This document shows positions 1 through 7,436 of a DNA stretch of 20,454 nt, piece after piece; the stretch's first letter is position 1; the number at the start of each line of letters is the position of its first letter. The stretch lies in contig NZ_CAKTTZ010000041.1 of assembly GCF_934617235.1 (NCBI RefSeq), positions 1 through 20,454 on the forward strand. Direction: 5' to 3'. Under the pieces are notes generated by a model that worked only from the letters and a program-made list of their open reading frames with translations, was not told the origin of the DNA and did no database searches. The position numbers were made by a program, and so were the translations under genes. This DNA is from an uncultured Ellagibacter sp. (GTDB lineage Bacteria; Actinomycetota; Coriobacteriia; Coriobacteriales; Eggerthellaceae).

Positions 1-674
1 CCCTGGCTGCGCTGCATAAGGCCAACCGCACGGGCAAGGGCGAGAGCATCGACATGGCCATGTACGAGACGCTGCTCGCCATCGGCCAGTACTACCTGGT
101 CGACTACTTGAACGAGGGCATCCTCTGGCCGCGCCCCGGCGCTCGCAACCAGAACCTCTGCGGCATCGGCGAGTACAAGTGCAACGACGGCTTTTTGGGT
201 GTGTGCCTCTACGGCGTCGACCAGAACAAGTACTTCCTCGAGACCATCGGTCTGGGTCATCTGTGGGGCACCGAAGACATCCCCGAGGACACTTCGGGCC
301 TGTGGCTGTCCAACCCGCACGCACAGGAGATCGAGGCTGCGTTCGAGGCCTACTGCCTGGCTCACTCCAAGTACGAAATCGAGGCGGACTTCGCGGCTCA
401 CCGCATCGCTGCCCAGGTCGTCATGGAGTTCGAGGACCTCGTGAAGGAAGAGCACCTCAAGCTTCGCGACAACTTCATGGACTGGGAGACCGAGGACGGC
501 AAGACCTTCAAGGGCCTGGGCGTATTCCCGAAGTTCCAGCAGACCCCCGGCCAGGTGTGGCGCCCGATGCCCAAGCAGGGCGGCGACACCGTCGACGTGC
601 TCAGCAAGCTCGGCTACACGGCAGAGCAGATCGCAGCGCTCAACGAGAGCGGCGTCGTGAAGGTTGCCGAATAG
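1..674 (+). CDS. caiB: CaiB-like L-carnitine/crotonobetaine CoA-transferase, 5'-truncated by the window edge
   Basis: This is the C-terminal 223 residues of a class III (CaiB/BaiF) CoA-transferase. The frame is already open at base 3 and stops with TAG at 672-674, so the true start lies outside the window. The family signature TGKGESIDMAMYE is present at the left end. Downstream, stretches such as GIGEYKCNDGF, IGLGHLWGTEDIPE and FPKFQQTPGQVWRPMP closely follow E. coli CaiB as I remember it, and not merely generic BaiF. CaiB moves CoA between gamma-butyrobetaine or crotonobetaine and L-carnitine in the cytoplasm. The catalytic Asp of the family lies in the missing N-terminal part and cannot be checked. 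The next gene encodes a CaiC homologue, which supports the assignment. The substrate could be another trimethylammonium or related acid. Confidence 0.88.
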   Translation, partial: LAALHKANRTGKGESIDMAMYETLLAIGQYYLVDYLNEGILWPRPGARNQNLCGIGEYKCNDGFLGVCLYGVDQNKYFLETIGLGHLWGTEDIPEDTSGLWLSNPHAQEIEAAFEAYCLAHSKYEIEADFAAHRIAAQVVMEFEDLVKEEHLKLRDNFMDWETEDGKTFKGLGVFPKFQQTPGQVWRPMPKQGGDTVDVLSKLGYTAEQIAALNESGVVKVAE

Positions 675-696
675 CGGCTTAAACCGGCTTCAAGGC

Positions 697-754
697 AAGC
701 TCCCGCACCTTTCGCGGGCTGACTCCGAAAGGCTGCCGGCCCGCACGGGAGCTT
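697..754 (+). other. Compound stem-loop in the caiB-caiC gap
   Basis: AAGCTCCCG at 697-705 pairs with CGGGAGCTT at 746-754. Inside it CCTTTCG at 708-714 pairs with CGAAAGG at 726-732. No proper U-tract follows, so it is a weak candidate for an intrinsic terminator. It may instead be an mRNA processing or attenuation element. Confidence 0.5.
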
Positions 755-793
755 TGCATTCTTCAGGGTCTCACGCGCCCCCTGAAGAATGCA
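755..793 (+). other. Perfect 14-bp inverted repeat upstream of caiC
   Basis: TGCATTCTTCAGGG at 755-768 and its exact reverse complement at 780-793 flank an 11-nt loop. The element abuts the preceding stem-loop with no spare base and ends 56 nt before the caiC start codon. It could be an RNA hairpin or a DNA operator; no T-run follows it. Confidence 0.6.
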
Positions 794-849
794 TGTACCT
801 AAGAATATGGCGCGTCACAGGAGCATCATCAAGGGAGAGGGAGAGGGAC

Positions 850-2406
850 ATGGTCGACATCGTTGGCGGCGAGACGCTCGCAAGCCTGTGGGATAAACTC
901 GCACGCAAGTGCGGCGAAAAGGACTTCTTCATCTTCCAGGGGCGCGATGGCGGCGTGGAGACATTCACCTACCGCCAGTTCAACGAGAAGATCAACCAGA
1001 CCGCGAACATGTTCTTGCGAGAAGGCGTCGCCTTCGGCGAACGCGTCGCGGTGCAGATGCACACCTGCCCCGAATTCCTCATGTGCCTGTTCGGACTGGC
1101 GAAGATCGGCGCCGTCACGGTTCCCATGAACGAGCAGTACCTGCAGGCTGAATGCGAGTACGCGCTCGACATGTGCGAAATCGAGCGCGCCGTGGTGGAA
1201 CCCTGCTATGTGGAGCTCTACGATCAGATCTGCGCCGACGGCAGGCTGCCGAAGGGAATCTCTGTTGCCCGTACGCTCGATCCGCAGGAAACTTGCGGCC
1301 ATCGCATCTTCTCCGAGCTTGTGGACGCGGAGAGCACCGAGCTCGCCGAGCAGCGCGCGCTCACGCCCGACGATGTGTGCGAGATCCTGTTCACGAGCGG
1401 CACGACCTCCAACCCCAAAGGCGTTCTGCTCACCCACGGGAACATGGTCTATTCGGGCTACTACGGCGACTGGGAAACCTCGATGACCGCAAGCGACCGC
1501 ATGCTCACGACCATGCCCGCCTGCCATTCGAACTTCCAGCTCGCGGCCCTGACCCCGGTACTCACCGCCAGGGCAACGATGATCGTCGTCGAGAAGTACA
1601 GCGCCTCGCGGTTCTGGAGCCAGGTTCGCGAATACCGCGCGACGCTCGCGCAGTGCGTCGCGATGATGCTGCGCACCCTTATGCTGCAACCCACAGACCC
1701 CGCCGAGCGCGATCATTCCCTGCGCGACATGCTCTACTTCCTCCCCGTTTCCGCACGTGAGAAGAAAGCCTTCGAGGAGCGCTTCGGCGTGCGCATCTTA
1801 AACACGTACGGCTCGACGGAATCGATCGGATGGGTCCTCACCGACCCGCCGACAGGCGAGCGCAAGTGGCCCTCCATAGGACGGGTGGGGCTCGGCTACG
1901 AGGCCAAGATCATCGACGAGAACGGCAACGAGCTGCCCGCCAACCGCGTGGGCGAGATCTGCGTGAAGGGCGTCCCCGGCCGCTCGCTCATGCTCGGCTA
2001 CGTCGGCAACGAGAAGGCTACCGCCGAGGCGCTCACAAGCGACGGCTGGCTGCACATGGGCGACAAGGGTTACTACGACGAGGAGGGCTGGTTCTTCTTC
2101 GTCGACCGCAAGAGCAACATGATCAAGCGCGCTGGCGAGAACATCTCGACGACCGAGATCGAGGAGATCCTCACCGAGCATCCCGCTGTCAAGGAAGCCG
2201 CCGTCATCGGCGTGCCCGACGACATCCGCGACGAGGCCGTCAAGGCGTTCATCCTGCCCGAAGACGGTGCGCGCATCGACGAGGAGGAGATCGTCGAGTA
2301 CTGCCGCAACAACATGGCGGCGTTCAAGGTCCCCTCGTTTATCGAGGTGGTCGATGATTTCCCGCGCACGTGCAGCATGAAGATAGAGAAGCGCCTTTTG
2401 AGATAA
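850..2406 (+). CDS. caiC: CaiC-like crotonobetaine/carnitine--CoA ligase
   Basis: A 518-residue ANL-superfamily acyl-CoA synthetase, almost the length of E. coli CaiC (517). It activates a betaine acid with ATP and CoA through an acyl-adenylate. Visible motifs are the P-loop FTSGTTSNPKG (about 181-191), YGSTE (320-324), GWLHMGD (399-405), the hinge region DRKSNMIKRAGENIS (419-433) and the C-terminal catalytic Lys at about 511 in CSMKIEK. The start MVDIVGGETL matches the CaiC N terminus and follows a purine-rich GGGAGAGGGAGAGG ribosome site. The frame is open further upstream, but that part crosses the two hairpins and is unlikely to be coding. Together with the truncated caiB gene it forms a carnitine activation pair. 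Close CaiC-like phrases such as VEKYSASRFW and WPSIGRVG make a generic fatty acyl ligase less likely. Confidence 0.9.
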   Translation: MVDIVGGETLASLWDKLARKCGEKDFFIFQGRDGGVETFTYRQFNEKINQTANMFLREGVAFGERVAVQMHTCPEFLMCLFGLAKIGAVTVPMNEQYLQAECEYALDMCEIERAVVEPCYVELYDQICADGRLPKGISVARTLDPQETCGHRIFSELVDAESTELAEQRALTPDDVCEILFTSGTTSNPKGVLLTHGNMVYSGYYGDWETSMTASDRMLTTMPACHSNFQLAALTPVLTARATMIVVEKYSASRFWSQVREYRATLAQCVAMMLRTLMLQPTDPAERDHSLRDMLYFLPVSAREKKAFEERFGVRILNTYGSTESIGWVLTDPPTGERKWPSIGRVGLGYEAKIIDENGNELPANRVGEICVKGVPGRSLMLGYVGNEKATAEALTSDGWLHMGDKGYYDEEGWFFFVDRKSNMIKRAGENISTTEIEEILTEHPAVKEAAVIGVPDDIRDEAVKAFILPEDGARIDEEEIVEYCRNNMAAFKVPSFIEVVDDFPRTCSMKIEKRLLR

Positions 2407-2434
2407 CCACGGTAAGCAGGAAGGAGCGGCACCA

Positions 2435-3838
2435 ATGGACGGCACGAGCAGAAAAATGCAAAAGGCGAAGTCGTCGGATGAGGTGTCGTCGAAGGCTGCG
2501 GGCCTCATCGAGTGCGCCCGGGACAACGCCAAGCGCACCCTCGATGAAGCCGCCATGACGCCGTTTCTGCGCGAGATCACGCTGGTCTCGAGCGGAGGCG
2601 CTTTCCTCGACGGCTACGTGCTCTCGCTTATCGGCGTCGCGTTGACGCAGATCACAACGCATATGAGCCTGACGACCCACTGGACCGCCCTCATCGGTGC
2701 GTCGGTGCTGCTCGGCATTCTCGTCGGCAGCATCGTGGGCGGTTACTTGACCGACCTCATCGGGCGCAAGAAGATGTTCGTCGCAGACATCATCGCCATC
2801 GCCTTGTTCTCGGCCTTAAGCACGACCGACACCACGCCGCTTCTGCTTGTGGTGTACCGCTTCTTCATCGGCGTTTTCGTGGGCGCCGACTACCCCATCG
2901 CGACTTCGCTCATCACCGAGTTCACCCCCAAGCACCACCGCGCGATATCCATGGGAATGGTCTCGGCGGCATGGTATCTGGGCGCCACCGTGGCCGCGGT
3001 CGTCGGCTTCGCGCTATGCGACGTCGATGGCGGATGGCGGCTTATGCTCGGCTCCGCCATCGTCCCCTGCGTCTTTTTGCTGATCGGCAGGTGCAAAGTC
3101 CCCGAGTCGCCCCTGTGGCTGAAGAGCAAGGGGCGCCATGAGGAGGCGCGCCGCGTGGTGTTCCGCGTGTACGGCGCCGATGTCATCCTCGAAGACGAGG
3201 AGGAAGAGCCCAAGAGGAAGGCCGGCTTCGCGGAGGTATTCTCGAAGGGTTACGCCGCGCGCATCGTGTTCCTGGGAATCCTTACGTTGTGCCAGGTCGT
3301 TCCCATGTATGCCATCTACACGTTCGGCCCGCAGATCATGACCGCCTTCGGCCTTGGCGTCGGGAAGAGCGCAATCTTGGGCGAGAGCGTCTTGAGCCTG
3401 TTCTTCCTGGTGGGATCCCTGCCCGCCATGTTCTGGCTGAACTCCATGGGAAGACGCCCGCTTCTCATTCGCTCGCTGTTCCTTATGGCCGCAGGCCTGC
3501 TCGTGTTAGGCCTGTTCCCCACCGCCCCGCTGCCGGTGATCATCTGCGCGTTCGGCCTGTACGCCTTCTTCAGCGGCGGACCGGGCATCCTGCAGTGGCT
3601 CTACCCCAACGAGCTGTTCCCCACCGAGGTGAGGGCGACCGCCGTCGGCCTGGCTATCGGCATCTCCCGCGTCGGCACCATCGCCGCCACGTACGCCACG
3701 CCGATCTTCCTCGCAAGTTTCGGCATCGGCCCCACTATGCTCGTGGCGGCCGGGCTCGTGATCTTAGGGCTGGTGCTGTCGATTTTCATGGCGCCCGAGA
3801 CCGCAGGAAAATCCCTCGGCGAAACAAGCTCGCTGTAA
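2435..3838 (+). CDS. MFS transporter of the sugar-porter type, YaaU-like
   Basis: A 467-residue inner-membrane carrier with about 12 hydrophobic segments. It has the loop motif GGYLTDLIGRKK, PESPLWLKSKGR after helix 6, and PETAGKSL at the end, all typical of sugar-porter MFS proteins. Long stretches (FLDGYVLSLIGVAL, GADYPIATSLITEF, MYAIYTFGPQI, YAFFSGGPG, WLYPNELFPTE) match E. coli YaaU from memory. YaaU is encoded beside the cai/fix genes in E. coli. The N terminus is about 45 residues longer than that of YaaU and looks soluble. AGGAAGGAG precedes the ATG by about 8 nt, and the gene starts 28 nt after caiC, so the two are probably co-transcribed. It likely moves carnitine, a betaine intermediate or a product. 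The substrate of YaaU itself is not known to me. Confidence 0.85.
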   Translation: MDGTSRKMQKAKSSDEVSSKAAGLIECARDNAKRTLDEAAMTPFLREITLVSSGGAFLDGYVLSLIGVALTQITTHMSLTTHWTALIGASVLLGILVGSIVGGYLTDLIGRKKMFVADIIAIALFSALSTTDTTPLLLVVYRFFIGVFVGADYPIATSLITEFTPKHHRAISMGMVSAAWYLGATVAAVVGFALCDVDGGWRLMLGSAIVPCVFLLIGRCKVPESPLWLKSKGRHEEARRVVFRVYGADVILEDEEEEPKRKAGFAEVFSKGYAARIVFLGILTLCQVVPMYAIYTFGPQIMTAFGLGVGKSAILGESVLSLFFLVGSLPAMFWLNSMGRRPLLIRSLFLMAAGLLVLGLFPTAPLPVIICAFGLYAFFSGGPGILQWLYPNELFPTEVRATAVGLAIGISRVGTIAATYATPIFLASFGIGPTMLVAAGLVILGLVLSIFMAPETAGKSLGETSSL

Positions 3839-4037
3839 GGCGGGACAAATCGCCCGGCCCCTGTCCCACTCGATGAGAGGGGAGCTCCCGCTTTGTGGGC
3901 CGTTTGCCTTAGGGGAACGCTGATTAACTGAGGTTTCGCCCTCCCGAAGCGCTCCGCCTCCGATAAGCATCAAGGGGGAAGCACTCAAATAGTCCGTTAA
4001 AACCATCGTTGCAAAACGGCAAACAACCGACCCGCAT
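3839..4037. other. Convergent intergenic gap
   Basis: A 199-nt gap between the end of the plus-strand cai block and the end of the minus-strand prpD block. Short dyads occur, including the 10-nt palindrome GGGAGCTCCC near 3880, but there is no convincing bidirectional terminator with a T-run. No gene was seen. Confidence 0.5.
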
Positions 4038-4220
4038 TCAGCGCACGGGCTTCACCTCTTGAACGCCTATGTTCTTTCCTCCGCACTCATTGCAAACGTC
4101 TCGGCTTTCGCCTGGTTGGATTAAATGGCCGCAGTCGAGGCAAACAAATCTATCGATTGGAATTGCAAGCAGCTGTTCATCGCATTTACCGCAATGGTTG
4201 CAGACGTAGCACTTTTCCAT
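4038..4220 (-). CDS. Tiny eight-cysteine protein, second of a tandem pair
   Basis: A 60-residue protein of unknown function starting MEKCYVCNHCGKC. Its cysteines fall at 4, 7, 10, 13, then 27 and 30, then 43 and 46: a C-x2-C-x2-C-x2-C cluster followed by two CxxC knuckles. The layout equals that of the gene just upstream, so the two are probably duplicates. AGAGGAG, partly overlapping the stop codon of the upstream gene, lies about 6 nt before this ATG. That decides the start over longer in-frame ATGs. The protein could bind zinc as a zinc ribbon, or hold an iron-sulfur or rubredoxin-like iron site. It is the last gene of the prpD/chaperone block. Confidence 0.75.
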   Translation of the reverse strand: MEKCYVCNHCGKCDEQLLAIPIDRFVCLDCGHLIQPGESRDVCNECGGKNIGVQEVKPVR

Positions 4221-4231
4221 GAGCAACTCCT

Positions 4232-4411
4232 CTAACCGCGCTCCCTGCCATCCGTCATCGAGATGGAGCCGGGAGGAAGCGGCGGAATCCAGCCGCACGT
4301 CGGACACGGGGCAGCCGTATCTCGGATCGGAGTCGAGCATTTGGGGCACCTTATGACCTTTGACTCCTTATCGTTGGTGCAGCTTCCGCAATTTCGACAG
4401 GGATAGCACAT
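4232..4411 (-). CDS. Tiny eight-cysteine protein, first of a tandem pair
   Basis: A 59-residue reading frame. It begins MCYPCRNCGSC and has Cys at 2, 5, 8, 11, then 22 and 25, then 36 and 39. This is the same C-x2-C-x2-C-x2-C plus two CxxC layout as the next gene, and that parallel is the main reason to believe it is real. The C-terminal third is Pro/Gly-rich and ends in a charged tail. Its ATG follows the TAG of the trigger-factor-like gene directly (TAGATG), with no strong ribosome site of its own. Translation is therefore probably coupled to the upstream gene. The function is unknown; a metal- or electron-carrying mini protein or a zinc ribbon is likely. Confidence 0.7.
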   Translation of the reverse strand: MCYPCRNCGSCTNDKESKVIRCPKCSTPIRDTAAPCPTCGWIPPLPPGSISMTDGRERG

Positions 4412-5716
4412 CTAGCATCCCGATTTGACAAGCGATGTGTCGGCAAGCCAATTCAACGCGACCATGCGCTTCGCAGACCTCTCGACGACGGGATACTTCC
4501 CGCTCGCCTTCAAGTCTTCGACGGAGCAAGCGCCGTTGCCGAAGACCTCCCTGCATGCATACGCGAGATCGTCGTCGGAGAGAGCCATCCCCCTTCCGTC
4601 GAAGAGGGCCTCGAGCGCAAACCCCTGCCTTAGATTCTCTCCGGATTTTATGAGCATCTGAACGCTAAGCTCCTCCTCGTTCATTCCGTTTTCCTCGTAA
4701 TAGTCGTCGATGGACTGCCCTTTCTCGGAAAGCTCCTTTTCCAGGCGTCTCATAAGGCCATCTCGAGACGCCTGGAAAAGCTCGTCGGGAATCTTCCCCT
4801 CGATTCTCTTGGCAAGTTCGATGTTGGCGAGCCGGGCATGAGTATCGCGATTGGCATGGGCTATTTCCGACCCCAACATCTCCGCAACGCCCGCGCGAAA
4901 TTCTTCCACCGTCGACGCCTTCTCGATGTTCGCGTCAACCCACTCGTCCGTAAGCAAAGGGACATGTTTCGTCAGTTGAGCAACAACCGTCACCGTCGCC
5001 GTGTACATATCGACGTCGCTGTCGGAAATCGCGCGGTCCCGTCTAACGCCGTAATCGAACGTCTTCGTCTCCCCGACGCCCATGCCAAGCAGCTTTTCCA
5101 CGAACGTGTCCGGCATCGACCCGTCGGCGAGCTCGAGAATCATGCCCTTGCCGGTAAGCCTCGGCACGGTCTTGCCATTCAGCATCGTCGCGACATCGAT
5201 TCTGACGCAATCGCCCAGCACGATCGGATGCGCCTCTCCGATCGCGTATTCCGCATGGCACTCCAGCAGCGACGCGATCCTCCCGTCGATCAGCTCGTCG
5301 GAGAGAACGAGGTCCTCCGTCTCGATTTCGACGGGATCGTAAGACGAAAGGGAGACACGAGGCCTCTCGATAACGGAGAGGTCGAAATAATAGGTCTTAT
5401 CCGGGTCGGGATATTCCAGCACATGCACGCGAGGAGTGAGCTCGGGGACGATGCCGAGCGCCTTCATGGCCTCGCCAGAGGCCATGTTGACCACGAAATC
5501 CCGCCTCAGCTCCTTGTACGACTCTGCCGTCATGGTCTTCATCGCCGCCTCGTCGATCTCGCCCCATGAAGCATCCGCCCCAGCCCCCTTGTGCGCGCCG
5601 ACGACCTCGTAGAATTCGCCCAAGACAGCCTCCACCGTTTCCGGAGCGAGGGCGATGCAAACCTTAATCATCCCGGTTTCCTCGTTGTCCGTGCGCATCA
5701 ACTGCTCGAATTCCAT
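4412..5716 (-). CDS. Trigger-factor-like chaperone lacking the ribosome-binding signature
   Basis: A 434-residue protein colinear with trigger factor (E. coli Tig, 432 aa). It has an N-terminal domain (about 16-130), an FKBP-like middle domain (about 160-250, LGDCVRIDV ... MPDTFVEKLLGMGVGE) and a helical C-terminal cradle opening with HVPLLTDEWVDANIEKASTVEEFR. The GFRxGK loop that docks trigger factor on the ribosome is absent; the matching region reads GADASWGEIDE. The FKBP segment IPGFE has become MPDTF, so prolyl isomerase activity is doubtful. AGGGGA precedes the ATG; a later in-frame Met at residue 16 is a second possible start. It lies 40 nt after the prpD gene and touches the tandem mini-genes. 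I infer a client-specific chaperone, not the housekeeping trigger factor. Confidence 0.8.
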   Translation of the reverse strand: MEFEQLMRTDNEETGMIKVCIALAPETVEAVLGEFYEVVGAHKGAGADASWGEIDEAAMKTMTAESYKELRRDFVVNMASGEAMKALGIVPELTPRVHVLEYPDPDKTYYFDLSVIERPRVSLSSYDPVEIETEDLVLSDELIDGRIASLLECHAEYAIGEAHPIVLGDCVRIDVATMLNGKTVPRLTGKGMILELADGSMPDTFVEKLLGMGVGETKTFDYGVRRDRAISDSDVDMYTATVTVVAQLTKHVPLLTDEWVDANIEKASTVEEFRAGVAEMLGSEIAHANRDTHARLANIELAKRIEGKIPDELFQASRDGLMRRLEKELSEKGQSIDDYYEENGMNEEELSVQMLIKSGENLRQGFALEALFDGRGMALSDDDLAYACREVFGNGACSVEDLKASGKYPVVERSAKRMVALNWLADTSLVKSGC

Positions 5717-5756
5717 CTCATTTCCCCTTTCGTGCCAGCAAGTGCCCCAAACGGTC

Positions 5757-7145
5757 TTATCGAATCGCGTCCATTATTCGCGATACATCTTCCACTTTTT
5801 CCAGATCGCCAATCATGTCGATCACCTCGTCGACCTCGCCAACGTTCATTCTCTTCTTGCCGAAAGAGGCGCAATCCCTGAACTTGCCCGCTAGATCGCT
5901 CCACTTCATCCTATTCCTTGGGTGTCCGTACACGACGTCGACGCGCTTGTCGTACACCGCCCCGTCGTCTGTCTCGACGAGAACGCGCCCGGGCAGCATC
6001 GTCTTCGAGAGGGAGCTCTTCAGGCTTTCGTCGTATTCGGGGAACGTGATGCTGCACAATCTCTTGAGAACAGGGTCGGATAGGGAGCTCTTGCCGAAAT
6101 CCCCGATTTCGACTTTCCGGTAGGCAAGCGCCTGCGCGACCGTGAACGGCAAGCTCAGCTTCGCCTCGGGAATCGTCTGCGGGTTGCGGCGCAGGTCGAG
6201 AGGGTCGAGGCAGCGCTTGGTCTCGTCTTCGGCATAGTACAGGGTGATTCGCGAGATGCTGCGGGGGTCGACGTGCTCCTTTTGAGCGATTTGCAGTGCC
6301 GCGTCGACATGCGAGTTCGTGAACCGGCAACACGGCCACGGCTTGATCGAGACACCCTCCCCCTCGAACCTATCCCCAAGGCCGTCGAACGCAGATTCGT
6401 CGAAGACGCCTGCGTAGTACATGTTGAAAAACCCCGCTTTCCCCTCGAACGTCTCCTTGAGACCGGGAACACCGTTTCTCGCCAGAAGAGCCGACAGGAC
6501 GCCCGTCATGTTCGGGTACATCGCGTAGAGCCCCCGCAGCGCCCCCGGCTCGATGACGAGCTCCTTCGATCCGCCCGCCCGACCGTAGGCGATGCCGAGC
6601 GCGTTCTCCACTTGCCCCTTCGTCAAGCCGAGGATGGCCGATGCGGCGACCGTGGCCGAGAACGTGCCCAGAAGCACCGGCAGCATCCACAGCAGTCTGC
6701 CGTTCTCCTCGGGGTTCGAAACCGCGAACCCGAGTCGGCACATCACGTCGTTCCCGAGGGAAACCGCCCTGATCAGATCCCTGCCGGAAGCGTTGGCGAA
6801 CTCCCCTACCGTAAGAGCCGCCGGGACGACCGAGGCGGAGGGGTGGACGAAAGCGTCGTCGTGGGCGTCGTCGTAGTCGATGCTGTGGGCCAACGCCCCG
6901 TTCGCCATCGCCGCGAGGACGGGGTTGCTTTTTTTGCCGAACCCGATAACGGAGCACCGCTCCGCCCCGCCCAGATCTTCGAGGAGGCCGACGACGTCCC
7001 CCACTCCCTCGCCGGCCCCGCTTCCCGCGATCATGACCCCGATGGTGTCCAGTATCGCCATCTTCGATGCGAGCACGGTCTCCTCGGAAAGGTCATCGAA
7101 GGTCGTGGTTGAGACGACTCCGGCTATGCGTCCACTCAAATCCAT
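5757..7145 (-). CDS. MmgE/PrpD family protein (putative dehydratase, isomerase or decarboxylase)
   Basis: A 462-residue protein, the usual length for MmgE/PrpD. Family motifs are GALAHSIDYDDAH (about 83-95), HPSAS (101-105), KPWPCCRFTNSHVDA (268-282) and AKLSLPFTVAQAL (328-340). Known members act on carboxylic acids, such as 2-methylcitrate dehydratase and cis-aconitate decarboxylase. The substrate here is not readable. The start has AAGGA about 8 nt upstream of the ATG. No methylcitrate-cycle partner genes (prpB, prpC) are present, so a propionate role is not supported. The neighbours, a trigger-factor-like chaperone and two cysteine-rich mini proteins, are not usual PrpD partners. They suggest a dedicated folding or metal-dependent context. 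Confidence 0.85.
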   Translation of the reverse strand: MDLSGRIAGVVSTTTFDDLSEETVLASKMAILDTIGVMIAGSGAGEGVGDVVGLLEDLGGAERCSVIGFGKKSNPVLAAMANGALAHSIDYDDAHDDAFVHPSASVVPAALTVGEFANASGRDLIRAVSLGNDVMCRLGFAVSNPEENGRLLWMLPVLLGTFSATVAASAILGLTKGQVENALGIAYGRAGGSKELVIEPGALRGLYAMYPNMTGVLSALLARNGVPGLKETFEGKAGFFNMYYAGVFDESAFDGLGDRFEGEGVSIKPWPCCRFTNSHVDAALQIAQKEHVDPRSISRITLYYAEDETKRCLDPLDLRRNPQTIPEAKLSLPFTVAQALAYRKVEIGDFGKSSLSDPVLKRLCSITFPEYDESLKSSLSKTMLPGRVLVETDDGAVYDKRVDVVYGHPRNRMKWSDLAGKFRDCASFGKKRMNVGEVDEVIDMIGDLEKVEDVSRIMDAIR

Positions 7146-7231
7146 GTCTCATCCTTCTCTCCAGGCAATCTGCCAGCGCAACGCGCGGAAACCGTCAAAG
7201 CGAAGCGGCGACCGCGCTTCCTTTTAGATAG

Positions 7232-7297
7232 GCCGCATGAAGAATGTCGGGGGAGTCCGATTCCCCCGATGCCTGGCAGCCACGTCCTTCATGCAGC
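7232..7297 (-). promoter_or_regulatory. Structured leader candidate upstream of the prpD gene
   Basis: An outer stem (7287-7297 with 7232-7242, 11 bp) encloses an inner 8-bp hairpin (7247-7254 with 7262-7269, 7-nt loop). One outer pair is a G-U wobble on the minus strand but a C-A mismatch on the plus strand, which favours a minus-strand RNA. It ends 86 nt before the prpD start codon. I recognise no known riboswitch class. Confidence 0.45.
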
Positions 7298-7397
7298 TTA
7301 TCCAGCGAAGAAAGGGCGAAAGCGGCGACGGAATGCGGGGCCCGTTCGAGAGCAGCGCCGCGCAAGCGCCTTGCGGAATCGCCCCTTCCAAATCTTC

Positions 7398-7432
7398 CCG
7401 CCCACGCCCCGTTAGGGGCGTGGGCGGTTTTT
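7398..7432 (+). terminator. Strong intrinsic terminator reading on the plus strand
   Basis: CCGCCCACGCCCC at 7398-7410 pairs perfectly with GGGGCGTGGGCGG at 7415-7427 around a GTTA loop, followed by TTTTT. On the minus strand the same hairpin lies 5 nt after the stop of the MCFRP gene but lacks a U-run. No plus-strand gene lies upstream of it. Confidence 0.75.
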
Positions 7433-7436
7433 CCGC

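Noticed and set aside
664..849. 62-codon N-terminal extension of caiC
   Set aside because: It crosses two stem-loops, and the ATG at 850 gives the CaiC length and N terminus.
3901..3925. Possible insertion-sequence end near the GGGGAACGCTGATTAA stretch
   Set aside because: There is no matching inverted copy, no target duplication and no transposase in the gap.
7247..7269. tRNA T-arm-like stem (GGGGG ... CCCCC)
   Set aside because: The flanking bases form no acceptor, D or anticodon arm; the stem belongs to the nested leader structure.
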